Origin: JAGVPT01 sp049578505
Lineage (GTDB): Bacteria; Bacteroidota; Ignavibacteria; UBA10030; UBA8401
Reading direction: 5' to 3'
DNA length: 64,000 nt
Assembly: GCA_049578505.1 (NCBI GenBank)
Contig: JBAUMC010000096.1
Span: 1-64,000 of the forward strand
A model generated the notes under the pieces. It ran no database searches and had not been told where the DNA came from. It saw only the letters and a program-made list of their open reading frames with translations. Below, one piece after another: positions 8,300-16,921 of the stretch. Each line of letters begins with the position of its first letter. Positions within the stretch are counted from its first letter, which is position 1. The translations under genes and the position numbers were made by a program.

Positions 8300-9289
8300 A
8301 TGTTGAATTCATCTGCTGATAAACAGAAAAGAATGTTACCGCGGCCGTTCAAAGCCGGTTCCCGCCGTTTTTGGAAGATTATTACTCCGGTTTTTGTAGG
8401 CGTAACATTGCTTGTTGCACAACAGCCGGCCACAAAAGGATACAAATTTATCAATGGAGTCAACCTCTATTACGAGACAATGGGGGAGGGAATTCCAATC
8501 GTCATCGTTCATGGCGGCCCCGGCATGGACCACAGCTACCTGCTTCCGCAAATGGGAGAACTCGCAAAGAACTATAAATTAATTTTTTATGACCAGAGGG
8601 CAATGGGAAAGTCGTCGGCAGATTTTGATACAAGCGCGATGACAATGAATAATTTTGTCGAGGACCTAGAAGGGATTCGAAAAGCCTTCGGCATCGAAAA
8701 GATGAACCTGATGGGACATTCATGGGGAGGGTTGGTCTCGATGTTTTATGCGATAAAATATCCTGACCACCTGCAGTCGCTCATCCTCGTCAATACCTCA
8801 CCCGCGAGTTCAACGTTGCGCGATTTATCGCTTGCGATCATCTCGGCGAAAACAGTTACGGAAGACAGCACCGCCCAAGCACAACTTGCTCAAACGGAAG
8901 GATTCAAGAAAAGGGACCCAGGAACGGTGGCAAAATATTTTCGTCTCCTCTTTCGCCCCTTTTTTCATAATAAAGGGTACGCCGACAGTCTATCGCTTGA
9001 TTTTGATTCCACCTATGCTTCAAAAAGTTTGATGGTATGGCAGCTTGCGAGGGATAGTACGCTTCACTCATACGACCTTCAAAGTAAGCTTGACACTGTT
9101 CGATGTCCTGCCATAATTATTTCTGGGGCAGATGATATTGTTGCACCCGGGACGAATGAGCAGATTCATGAGCACATTCGTGGGTCGCAATATATTCTAC
9201 TGCCGGATTGCGGACATTTTCCCTTTATTGAAGCCTCTGATATTTTTTTCCCCACCCTCAGAAATTTTCTGAAAAAAGCGGCGGGCTGA
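8300..9289 (+). CDS. Alpha/beta hydrolase, proline iminopeptidase-like
   Basis: 329 residues. The ATG at 8300 is one base after the GH47 stop, suggesting translational coupling. A membrane or signal segment at about 28-42 (ITPVFVGVTLLVA) indicates export. The alpha/beta hydrolase fold shows the 'VHGGPGMDHS' oxyanion loop, the 'GHSWGG' nucleophile elbow, the 'ISGADDIVAPG' acid loop and the 'DCGHFPFIE' His. The HGGPG motif is typical of the prolyl aminopeptidase (S33)-like branch, but many relatives are esterases. In this setting it might deacylate a glycan or release amino acids from a glycopeptide; that is speculation. The family call is firm and the substrate unknown. Confidence 0.8.
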   Translation: MLNSSADKQKRMLPRPFKAGSRRFWKIITPVFVGVTLLVAQQPATKGYKFINGVNLYYETMGEGIPIVIVHGGPGMDHSYLLPQMGELAKNYKLIFYDQRAMGKSSADFDTSAMTMNNFVEDLEGIRKAFGIEKMNLMGHSWGGLVSMFYAIKYPDHLQSLILVNTSPASSTLRDLSLAIISAKTVTEDSTAQAQLAQTEGFKKRDPGTVAKYFRLLFRPFFHNKGYADSLSLDFDSTYASKSLMVWQLARDSTLHSYDLQSKLDTVRCPAIIISGADDIVAPGTNEQIHEHIRGSQYILLPDCGHFPFIEASDIFFPTLRNFLKKAAG

Positions 9290-9324
9290 AAGCAAGTCTC
9301 ATATTCAAAAACACTACGGATGCT

Positions 9325-10242
9325 ATGATCAACATACGTGAAATCACAAAAACATTCTCCACAGTAGTTGCTCTCGACAAGATTTCGCTTGACGTTCAGC
9401 GTCAAGAATTTTTTGGCCTTCTTGGACCCAACGGGGCTGGAAAAACGACATTGATGAATCTCATGGTCGGCTATCTCAAGGCAGATGCAGGGACAATTAC
9501 AATCGATGGCGAGACAGTGTCGCAGGATACTCTCGATATAAGAAAGAACATCGGTTTCGTTCCACAATCCCTCGCTCTTTACGATGAATTGACTGCGCAG
9601 GAGAACCTTGAAATGTTCGGCAAGCTGTTTGCGGTTCCCGATAAACTTCTGAAGGAACGCATTGCCAGCCAGCTTCATGCAGTCGAGTTGTTCGAAAGGC
9701 GCAAAGATAAGGTCAAGAACTTTTCCGGAGGAATGAAACGGCGTTTAAATATAATCGCCAGTATGCTTCATGATCCAAAAGTATTGTTGTGCGATGAGCC
9801 TACCGTCGGGGTCGACCCGCAATCACGCAATGCGATCTTTGACTTTTTGATAGGCTTGAATAAAGGCGGGAAGACGATCATCTATACGACGCACTACATG
9901 GAAGAAGCAGAGCGCCTGTGCAACCGGATTGCCATAATTGATCACGGAAAGATTATTGCCTTAGGGACAACAGATGAATTGCTGGAACGGCTTCCATACG
10001 AAGAGACCATTATCATTACACGCAATGAATTCACTGCGAAGCATAAGGTGATCTTTCAGGAATTCGGGACGCTGGAAGACGTCGACGATCATTTTGAGCT
10101 GAAGCCGACAAACGAATTCAAATTGTCGAATTTTTTCGCGCGGATGGAAGATAAGAAGATAAAATACCAATGGGTCGAATTGCACCGGCCTACGCTCGAA
10201 GCGCTATTTCTTCAACTTACCGGAAGGAGATTAAGGGATTGA
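9325..10242 (+). CDS. ABC-2 type exporter, ATP-binding protein
   Basis: 305 residues. Nucleotide-binding domain with Walker A GPNGAGKTT (near residue 36), Q-loop 'GFVPQSLALYDELT', ABC signature 'FSGGMKRR', Walker B 'VLLCDEPTVGVDP' and switch His in 'YTTHYMEEAERL'. The last 80 residues form the accessory domain common in DrrA/CcmA/NatA-like exporters. It pairs with the next gene (membrane subunit), whose TTG start overlaps this stop codon by 3 nt. The substrate is unknown; drug, lipid or Na+ export are the usual roles. Confidence 0.92.
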   Translation: MINIREITKTFSTVVALDKISLDVQRQEFFGLLGPNGAGKTTLMNLMVGYLKADAGTITIDGETVSQDTLDIRKNIGFVPQSLALYDELTAQENLEMFGKLFAVPDKLLKERIASQLHAVELFERRKDKVKNFSGGMKRRLNIIASMLHDPKVLLCDEPTVGVDPQSRNAIFDFLIGLNKGGKTIIYTTHYMEEAERLCNRIAIIDHGKIIALGTTDELLERLPYEETIIITRNEFTAKHKVIFQEFGTLEDVDDHFELKPTNEFKLSNFFARMEDKKIKYQWVELHRPTLEALFLQLTGRRLRD

Positions 10243-11552
10243 AAACGATATTTCAGCTTTTCAAGAACTCGTATCGCATTTTTTGGAACGATAAAGTTGG
10301 AGTTGCGTTAACGTTTCTTGTCCCGTTGGCATTGATGAGCATTTTCGGTTCGATTTTCGGCGGGTCTGGCGCTAGCCCGCAGGGCATTCGGCTTGCGGTG
10401 TTAAACCAGAGCGCCTCAGCAGTTGCCAAACAGATCGAGTCGTCGCTCGATACAGCGAAAGCATTTCAGATCATCAAGTCCTACAAAGATGATACAGGGC
10501 ATATAATCGTGTTTGATTCGGTCTCGATTAAAGAATATGTCCGCGCAGGGAACGCAACCGCAGCACTCATCCTTCCTCCGGACGCTTACTCCGACACATC
10601 GATCGGCCTGAACCTGAAATTTTATTACGACCCGAAGAATGAAATCGAAACGCAGACGACAAAAGGGTTGATCCAGCAAATAGTCTTCACGCAATTCCCT
10701 TCGATTATCTCCCAGAGCGGGTTCAGACAGGCAGACCGATTTTTGGGGACAAGCTCCGGCGAAGGGTTCAGACGAAGCATGGCTGCCATCGTGAACAAAT
10801 ATTTTCACGTCGACACGAGCGTGTTTTTGCATCCCGACTTTACGAAAATTCAAAGCGTCGGAAGTGATTCAACGCAAAAAAGCTCTAACTTTTTAAATAA
10901 TATCGTCAGGATAGAAGAAGAGCAGCTTGTTGGCCAGGATTTAAAAAACCCGTGGGCGACACGAAGTGTTGGAGGATGGGCCATGACATTTCTGTTGTTC
11001 ACGTTGACAGCCTCCTCCTCATCACTCTTTGACGATAGGAAATCGGGAGTTATGCTTCGACTCCTCACTTCGCCGGTCTCCCGCGTCCAGATACTTTGGA
11101 ATAAATACCTTTTTAACATGTCGCTCGGCGTCTTCCAGCTCTTATTCATGTTCGTAGCAGGCTGGCTCTTGTTCGATGTCGATATATTTACAAACTTTTT
11201 TAATTTACTCCTCATCATCATCGCTGCTTCGATGTCATGCACAGCGTTCGGGATGTTGCTCGCGGCATTTTCCCAAACGAGACAACAAGCACAAGGGTTA
11301 GGCACGTTTCTCATTCTTACGATGAGTGCGGTGGGGGGGGCCTGGTTCCCAACATCCTTTATGCCGCCGACCATTCAATTTTTCAGCAAGTTGACAATTG
11401 TCTATTGGTCAATGGACGGATTTCTCGAAGTCCTATGGAGAGGCGTCGGGTTGTATTCTATCCTGCCGAATCTGGGTATTCTTCTCGGTTTCAGTGTCGC
11501 CGTCAGCCTTGTCAGCGTGCGGCGATTTCAGAGAGGCGATATTTTTTCATAA
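10239..11552 (+). CDS. ABC-2 type exporter, membrane protein
   Basis: 437 residues from a TTG at 10239 with AAGGAGA 10 nt upstream; the start overlaps the stop of the ATPase gene. Topology follows the ABC-2 pattern: one N-terminal membrane helix (about 22-42, ending in a GSIFGG turn), a large extracytoplasmic domain (about 45-240), then five helices towards the C-terminus with 'RLLTSPVSRVQILWNKYL' as the cytoplasmic coupling region and a 'GGAWFPTSFMP' re-entrant loop. It works as the permease partner of the preceding ATPase. Longer open frame upstream of 10239 overlaps the ATPase and is not used. Confidence 0.9.
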   Translation: MKTIFQLFKNSYRIFWNDKVGVALTFLVPLALMSIFGSIFGGSGASPQGIRLAVLNQSASAVAKQIESSLDTAKAFQIIKSYKDDTGHIIVFDSVSIKEYVRAGNATAALILPPDAYSDTSIGLNLKFYYDPKNEIETQTTKGLIQQIVFTQFPSIISQSGFRQADRFLGTSSGEGFRRSMAAIVNKYFHVDTSVFLHPDFTKIQSVGSDSTQKSSNFLNNIVRIEEEQLVGQDLKNPWATRSVGGWAMTFLLFTLTASSSSLFDDRKSGVMLRLLTSPVSRVQILWNKYLFNMSLGVFQLLFMFVAGWLLFDVDIFTNFFNLLLIIIAASMSCTAFGMLLAAFSQTRQQAQGLGTFLILTMSAVGGAWFPTSFMPPTIQFFSKLTIVYWSMDGFLEVLWRGVGLYSILPNLGILLGFSVAVSLVSVRRFQRGDIFS

Positions 11553-11569
11553 ACTATTAAGGGAGAACG

Positions 11570-12010
11570 TTGATCCCCGCAATCCGCCGCCATTACCTTT
11601 TTGCTCTGGCAGGAATTTTATGGACAGTCGCCGGCGCCATTCTCTGCGTGCGGGGAACAATTTGGATGACAATGCTGCCGATGAGTGCGGCGTTCATCGT
11701 CGCGTTCGCAAGCATTATCATTGCAGTCGCAGGATACGTTTTTGGATTCTCAAGGATCGTCCTTAAAAACATCGATCGCATTCATCATTTACCCGAACGG
11801 GCAAACATATTTGCCTTCACCGCGGCGCGTGGTTATATCATGATTGCTTTCATGATGACGCTCGGCATAACCCTTCGCAGTTCTTCGCTTCCGAAGTACT
11901 ATCTGACAATTCCATATTTTGCAATGGGAGGCATGCTTCTTCTTGGAAGCGTGAGATTCTACAAGCAGTTCTTGTCGCTTGCCCTAAAAGACAAACCTGA
12001 GGATATTTAA
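11570..12010 (+). CDS. Four-helix membrane protein of unknown function
   Basis: 146 residues from a TTG at 11570 with GGGAGA just upstream, 17 bp after the ABC permease. Four membrane segments are visible at about 8-28, 30-58, 80-100 and 108-128, separated by short charged loops; the end is polar and basic. I do not recognise a family. Its position as third gene of the ABC operon, directly before a strong terminator, suggests an accessory role in the exporter or a regulator of it. Confidence 0.65.
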   Translation: MIPAIRRHYLFALAGILWTVAGAILCVRGTIWMTMLPMSAAFIVAFASIIIAVAGYVFGFSRIVLKNIDRIHHLPERANIFAFTAARGYIMIAFMMTLGITLRSSSLPKYYLTIPYFAMGGMLLLGSVRFYKQFLSLALKDKPEDI

Positions 12011-12040
12011 AAAAAATCCCGCCTTCAGGCGGGATTTTTT
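12011..12040. terminator. Bidirectional Rho-independent terminator
   Basis: A symmetric 13-bp stem (A6-TCCCGCC / GGCGGGA-T6) with a 4-nt loop. A-run and T-run flank the GC stem, so it works on both strands: it closes the ABC exporter operon on plus and the convergent cold-shock gene on minus. Confidence 0.92.
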
Positions 12041-12064
12041 CTTCAGTATGTTTTCGGTTTTTAC

Positions 12065-12268
12065 TTAGACAACCGAAACGTTTGTCGCTTGGAATCCTTT
12101 CGGACCCTTTTCGACTTCGAATTCGACCTTATCGCCCTCGTTCAGGCTTTTATAGCCGTTGCCGGTAATGGCATTGAAGTGGACGAATACGTCTTCAGCT
12201 CCCGCTTCGCGGGAAATGAAACCGAATCCTTTTGTTGCGTTGAACCATTTGACTGTTCCTTTTTCCAT
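12065..12268 (-). CDS. Cold-shock protein, CspA family
   Basis: 67 residues, the canonical single cold-shock domain. RNP1 is 'KGFGFISRE' (residues 13-21) and RNP2 is 'VFVHFNAI' (27-34); the start 'EKGTVKWFNATKG' is also standard. These proteins bind single-stranded RNA/DNA and melt RNA structure during cold or growth-phase change. An AAAGGAT ribosome site lies 7 nt before the ATG. About 200-350 bp of upstream non-coding DNA allows a long 5' UTR, as often found for csp mRNAs. It shares its terminator with the convergent operon. Confidence 0.97.
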   Translation of the reverse strand: MEKGTVKWFNATKGFGFISREAGAEDVFVHFNAITGNGYKSLNEGDKVEFEVEKGPKGFQATNVSVV

Positions 12269-12632
12269 GGAACATATCCTTTCGTTGTATTGTGTAACCC
12301 AACAAACCGCTGGGCAAGGTGTACGCCGAAAATATTGTCTCTTATAGCACTCATTGATGGCGTTTCGACCTTGGAAGGATTCGTTCGGTTCATCAGCAGG
12401 ATTCTAAAAGCTCCCTATGGGGAGATAAAGACGGTGTACTGTTTTTGGTATCTATAATATAAACATATCTATTGTTAATTCCTAATTTAATCTCTGATTT
12501 CTTGTTGCCTTGAAAGATGCCTGTCACCTTGCCGGTTGATCTGATATTCCACTAAATCACGATTTCTTAGGCGAGCTGTCCGACGTTTACGATGTATCGC
12601 CTCATTTTTTGATTCTCCGTCAATCATTTCGT
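12269..12632. other. Divergent intergenic region: cold-shock leader and acyltransferase upstream region
   Basis: No convincing gene lies here. The stretch 12440-12480 is very AT-rich and on minus contains TATTAT/TATAGAT-like -10 candidates, which would give the cold-shock gene a leader of roughly 170 nt. The promoter and leader are inference. Nothing else is recognisable. Confidence 0.4.
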
Positions 12633-13565
12633 ATGTTTGTCTTCATGCGCGACAGGCTGGAATACATCGGCTATATCTTTTTTGGCTGGGTAGTAAGGTT
12701 GATGCCCTGGGAAGCCGTCAATCGTTTTGGCAGGTTATTAGCCGCAGTTGTCTTTTATTGCATCCCGATAAGACGTTCGTTGACGCTCGACCAGCTTCGT
12801 CGCGCTTTTCCAGGGAAGAGTTCCGTTGAGATAAAAGAAATTGCGGTGGCGGCCTACCGCAATCTCGTCATTTCGCTCCTTGAGATATTTTGGTTTTCAC
12901 ACCTTACCGTCGACAAAGTGGAAAAAATTGTCAGCATGCCGGACACGAGCATTATGGATGCACGGCTCAAGGAAGGGAAGGGGCTTATAATGCTTGGGGG
13001 GCATTTTGGCAATTGGGAATTGATCGCAATTGCCGTCGGCGTTATAAGCCATCATCCATTAACGATCATTGTCCAACGCCAGCGAAACCGGCTTGTCGAT
13101 GCTTTTATGAATAAAAACCGTACGTTATTCGGCAACAAGGTGGTAGAAATAGAAAAAGCGCCCAAGGAAATCATCGCTGCGCTTCGGAATAACGGGGTCG
13201 TGGCAATTCTTGCCGACCAGAGCGGTCCGCAAGAAGGGCTGTTCGTAAATTATTTCGGCCGCCCTGCTTCAACACATCGAGGCCCTGCGGTATTTAGCGT
13301 TCGCACCGGCGCTCCGATTATTATGGCGTTCATCATTCGTCAAGCCAACGGGCAGTACAAGGTGGAGTTCGAGGAGGTCGATACGCACAACGTTGGCGGC
13401 ACTGATGAAGAAAGAGTAGAACAAATTACCGTCCGGCATGTTGCGATGCTGGAAAAATATGCGACACGTTATCCTGACCATTGGTTATGGATGCACAAAC
13501 GCTGGAAACATTCCCCCCCGGTTAACATTCCCTCCGCCGATACAGTGCATGAAGCAGCCAGATAG
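12633..13565 (+). CDS. Lysophospholipid/lipid A acyltransferase, LpxL (HtrB)-like
   Basis: 310 residues from ATG 12633; other in-frame starts (TTG 12609, ATG 12645) are possible because no site has a clear ribosome signal. One N-terminal membrane segment (about 11-45). The acyltransferase motif HFGNWE has His124 and Glu129 in the HX4E arrangement. Further family motifs are 'ILADQSGPQEG' and 'YPDHWLWMHKRWK'. LpxL-type enzymes transfer a secondary acyl chain from acyl-ACP to Kdo2-lipid IVA at the inner membrane. The gene overlaps the following glycosyltransferase by 17 bp, consistent with LPS assembly. Confidence 0.88.
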   Translation: MFVFMRDRLEYIGYIFFGWVVRLMPWEAVNRFGRLLAAVVFYCIPIRRSLTLDQLRRAFPGKSSVEIKEIAVAAYRNLVISLLEIFWFSHLTVDKVEKIVSMPDTSIMDARLKEGKGLIMLGGHFGNWELIAIAVGVISHHPLTIIVQRQRNRLVDAFMNKNRTLFGNKVVEIEKAPKEIIAALRNNGVVAILADQSGPQEGLFVNYFGRPASTHRGPAVFSVRTGAPIIMAFIIRQANGQYKVEFEEVDTHNVGGTDEERVEQITVRHVAMLEKYATRYPDHWLWMHKRWKHSPPVNIPSADTVHEAAR

Positions 13566-14613
13566 AATCATTGTTTTGCAAACCGCATTTCTCGGTGATG
13601 TCATCCTGACGCTCCCGCTCGTACAGGTACTGCACAGGGAGCTGCCGCACACGCACGTAGATTTCCTCACCACTCCTCAAGGAGCGGCAATCCTACAGAA
13701 TCATCAGTCAATTCATTCGGTGCTGGAGTACGATAAACGTGGCAACCAAAGAGGGATTGGAGGAATGTTGTCGACGTCCCGCAGGATAAAAGCGCAGAGG
13801 TACGATATGGCACTTGTTCCACACCGATCACTTCGCAGCTCACTCGTTGCGGCTCTGAGCAGAATTCCTATTCGGATCGCCTTTGATACAAGTGCCGGAA
13901 GATTTCTATTTACGGATTTGGTGCATTATGAAAAGAATCTGCATGAAATCGAACGCAATCTTTCATTTCTTAAAGCCTTTGACATCGGCCTTCCCCAAAA
14001 AGAACTCCCATCACTCTATCCTTCCTCGGAGGACATAATTTCTGTGGATCGATTTTTAACAGACCATCGGATCGAAAAAGAGGAGAGGCTGATTGCCGTT
14101 GCACCGGGGTCAGTCTGGAATACGAAGCGCTGGCCATCCGATCGGTTTGCCGACCTCGTGAGAAAAATTTCGGATGCAGGAATGAAGACTATTCTTGTCG
14201 GCGGCAAAGCAGACGAAAGTTTGTGCAGACGGATTGGAGCCGGAATGGAGAGTGCGGGAGTGTACTGCTCTGCCGGTAAGTTTACAATTCTGCAATCTGC
14301 TGAGATGATTCGGCGTTGTAAAGCGCTCGTCTCAAACGACAGTGCGCCAATGCATTTAGCGGTTGCAATGAGGACTCCTGTCATCGCACTTTTCGGTGCA
14401 ACGGTTCCTTCGTTTGGATTTGGACCGTACGGGGAGAAGGATGTTGTAGTGCAGGTTGATGGATTGTCTTGCCGGCCATGCAGCATTCACGGCGGAGATA
14501 GATGCCCGATCGGGACATTTGAGTGTATGGTTAACATTTCAGCGAAGATGGTATTCGAGAAAGTTGTTCAACTAGAGGGCAGCGTTTCCTTAGTCTCGAC
14601 TTCTAAAACTTGA
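13549..14613 (+). CDS. Glycosyltransferase family 9, ADP-heptose:LPS heptosyltransferase-like
   Basis: 354 residues. ATG 13549 lies inside the end of the acyltransferase gene and directly begins the family N-terminus 'RIIVLQTAFLGDVILTLPL', so the open upstream frame is not used. GT-B fold motifs are present: 'APGSVWNTKRWP' in the C-terminal donor site, 'ILVGGKADE', and 'VSNDSAPMHLAVAMRTPVIALFG'. The Cys-rich 'LSCRPCSIHGGDRCPIGTFEC' region resembles WaaF. Such enzymes extend the LPS inner core from ADP-heptose; whether this organism makes heptose is not shown here. Its 3' end overlaps the convergent PBP1A gene by 11 bp. Confidence 0.88.
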   Translation: MKQPDRIIVLQTAFLGDVILTLPLVQVLHRELPHTHVDFLTTPQGAAILQNHQSIHSVLEYDKRGNQRGIGGMLSTSRRIKAQRYDMALVPHRSLRSSLVAALSRIPIRIAFDTSAGRFLFTDLVHYEKNLHEIERNLSFLKAFDIGLPQKELPSLYPSSEDIISVDRFLTDHRIEKEERLIAVAPGSVWNTKRWPSDRFADLVRKISDAGMKTILVGGKADESLCRRIGAGMESAGVYCSAGKFTILQSAEMIRRCKALVSNDSAPMHLAVAMRTPVIALFGATVPSFGFGPYGEKDVVVQVDGLSCRPCSIHGGDRCPIGTFECMVNISAKMVFEKVVQLEGSVSLVSTSKT

Positions 14614-16918
14614 TATCGTTCGGATTTTCCTCCCCCTCTTTCCAATTTGCAGAAGTATGGACGTCGCATGTTGGGGGTTGGTATTTGACGTTGAATACTT
14701 CGGTCATTTTTTTAGGGCAGAATGGCGTGGCGAGTTTATGAGTATCGGCACAAATAGTGTCCACCACTACACCGTCGGGCATTTCAAAATACTCGTTGGT
14801 GATTGGAATAGACGGATCTTCATAAATATATTTCATCACCCGTCCCCATAGCGGCGCAGCAGTTCGCCCACCCTGCCCGTCCGCAGATGTAAACTTCACC
14901 GCCTGGTCATCAAAACCGATCCAAACCCCCGCGGCAAGCTGCGGCGTAAAGCCGACGAACCATGCATCGGCGAAGTCTTGCGTCGTTCCGGTTTTACCGG
15001 CCGCCGGGAGATGGAAAAAGTGACGCACCCGTCCGCCGCTTCCATGGTCGACGACATCCTGAAGCATCGACGTCATGATGTACGCCGTTTCCTTGCTCAG
15101 TACTTCCCTCTTCTCCGGAACATTTTCTTCGATGACATTTCCGTCCTTGTCTTCAATCCTCAATATGCTCGTCGGTTGAACGTACACTCCCTCATTCGCG
15201 AAGACGCCAAATGCCGCCGTCAGGTCGATGGGTTTGACTGTGGCAGTGCCGAGCGCAATAGACTCAAAAGGAGGTATCGGCGTCGATATACCCATGCGAT
15301 GGGCCAATTCGATCACTTGATTTTTCGGCGCTATTTCCATGATCGCACGAACTGCGATGAGGTTGATCGATTCGCGTAAGCCTTCGCGCAAAGTATATTT
15401 TCCTCCGATGGTGCCGTCGAAATTTCCCGGCGTCCACCGCGACCCGTCCTCCATCATCAGAGTGACCGGCTGGTTCAACAGCTCAAATGTCGGAGGATAC
15501 CCGTTGTCGATCGCGACTGTGTAGACAAACGGCTTAAAAGCAGAACCCGGCTGGCGCTCAATTTGCGTCGTGTGATTAAGCCCGTATTTGAACGACCTAA
15601 AATTCGATCCCCCGACCATCGCACAAATATTGCCGGAATGAGGGTCGATGATGATTAATCCCACCTCGATTGTTTGCCACGCTTTTTTTATCGAATCAAC
15701 AAAGGCACGGTTGCTCCGGAGAGATAAAGAGATGCTGTCCCGCTCCACGCGGCTGGTTGATTTTCGCGCAGCAATGTTATCGTCTACGCTTTTGTCGATA
15801 GCTTTGTTGAGGATCTCCGAGTGCGTCTTCCAATCCCACGTTGAATCGAACGCCGGCTGTATATCGGCCAGATGTTCTTCCACGGCACGGTTCGCATATT
15901 TTTGCATTCGGCTGTCGAGCGTGGTGTAAACGGAAAGTCCGTCTTTGTAAATATCGAAACCGTACTTGTCGGCTTTTTGGAGAAGTTGCTGCCTCACGTA
16001 TTCAACAAAATGAGGGGCGATCCCGGTGAGTGTCAGCGCATCAGTGTTGCTGAACTGTAATGAATCGCGTCCGATTGAATCTGCCTCCGTCTGGGTGAGC
16101 TTGCCGTATTTGACCATTTGCCCTAGGACGGTTTGACGGCGAAGGAAAGCCCGCTCTGGATGCTTGATTGGGTCGTAGAAGACAGGCCCCCTGGCCATGC
16201 CGATGAGAAGCGAAGATTCGCCAAGCGTCAGGTCCTCCGCGGATTTATCGAAGTAGATCGATGCAGCCGCCGAGATGCCGTACGCACCGCGTCCTAAATA
16301 AATATAATTGAGGTACATCTCGAGTATTTCTTTTTTTGTATACGTACGTTCGATTTGAACGGCTGTGATAAACTCCCGGATTTTTCTTGTTGCCTTGTCA
16401 AACGCATTCTCTTGCGCACTTTTCCAATTATACAAGTTGCGCGAAAGCTGCATCGTGATGGTGCTCGCTCCCTGGTTTCTAATAAATGCCAGCGGAATGC
16501 GCCAGATCACCACTCCCCAATGACTGTAAAAATCCTTATCCTCTGTGCAAATCAACGCATCAATTGTGCTCTTCGGGATCTTGTCGAATGAAATGTAGGT
16601 TCTGTTTTTCAGATAGAACTGACCGAGAACCTCACCGTCGTACGAAAAAACTTTCGTTGCAAGCTCTGGCTTCGGGTTTTCAAGTTGTTCAAGAGAGGGG
16701 AGTCCGGCGAACACCAGCTTCATGAAGATGATGAAGAGGATGAAAAGGGCAATTCCTCCGGCAGTGAAAGCATACCAGTACTTCTTGAAAAAGTTCTTGC
16801 TTCGCAGATACATTTCGTCGCGGTACGACGGTTCGGTAAAATAGCGCCGCATTTGCTCCGAACTGAAGCTTCCTTTTTGGCCCTGCTTGCGCGGACCACT
16901 TGGTGGTGTTTTTCCCAT
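14603..16918 (-). CDS. Penicillin-binding protein 1A-type bifunctional peptidoglycan synthase
   Basis: 771 residues, normal for class A PBPs. Basic cytoplasmic tail (1-47), one membrane anchor (about 48-72), GT51 transglycosylase with 'TEDKDFYSHWGV' (catalytic Glu), 'QGASTITMQLSRNLY' and 'KEILEMYLNYIYLGRGAYG', then a transpeptidase with the S-x-x-K motif in 'RQPGSAFKPF', S-x-N in 'ESINLI', and K-T-G in 'AGKTGTTQDFADAWFVGFTP'. It polymerises lipid II and crosslinks peptides in the periplasm. It is the last gene of a five-gene minus-strand operon starting at nusB and begins 3 bp after the LpxH-like gene. Its end overlaps the convergent GT9 gene by 11 bp. Confidence 0.95.
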   Translation of the reverse strand: MGKTPPSGPRKQGQKGSFSSEQMRRYFTEPSYRDEMYLRSKNFFKKYWYAFTAGGIALFILFIIFMKLVFAGLPSLEQLENPKPELATKVFSYDGEVLGQFYLKNRTYISFDKIPKSTIDALICTEDKDFYSHWGVVIWRIPLAFIRNQGASTITMQLSRNLYNWKSAQENAFDKATRKIREFITAVQIERTYTKKEILEMYLNYIYLGRGAYGISAAASIYFDKSAEDLTLGESSLLIGMARGPVFYDPIKHPERAFLRRQTVLGQMVKYGKLTQTEADSIGRDSLQFSNTDALTLTGIAPHFVEYVRQQLLQKADKYGFDIYKDGLSVYTTLDSRMQKYANRAVEEHLADIQPAFDSTWDWKTHSEILNKAIDKSVDDNIAARKSTSRVERDSISLSLRSNRAFVDSIKKAWQTIEVGLIIIDPHSGNICAMVGGSNFRSFKYGLNHTTQIERQPGSAFKPFVYTVAIDNGYPPTFELLNQPVTLMMEDGSRWTPGNFDGTIGGKYTLREGLRESINLIAVRAIMEIAPKNQVIELAHRMGISTPIPPFESIALGTATVKPIDLTAAFGVFANEGVYVQPTSILRIEDKDGNVIEENVPEKREVLSKETAYIMTSMLQDVVDHGSGGRVRHFFHLPAAGKTGTTQDFADAWFVGFTPQLAAGVWIGFDDQAVKFTSADGQGGRTAAPLWGRVMKYIYEDPSIPITNEYFEMPDGVVVDTICADTHKLATPFCPKKMTEVFNVKYQPPTCDVHTSANWKEGEENPNDIKF

Positions 16919-16921
16919 ACG

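Noticed and set aside
10850..11374. 174-codon open frame on minus
   Set aside because: Antisense to the ABC permease; low-complexity polar translation without family resemblance.
12089..12457. Plus-strand open frame over the cold-shock gene and its leader
   Set aside because: The true gene is the minus-strand cold-shock protein; the frame is a by-product of its codon pattern.
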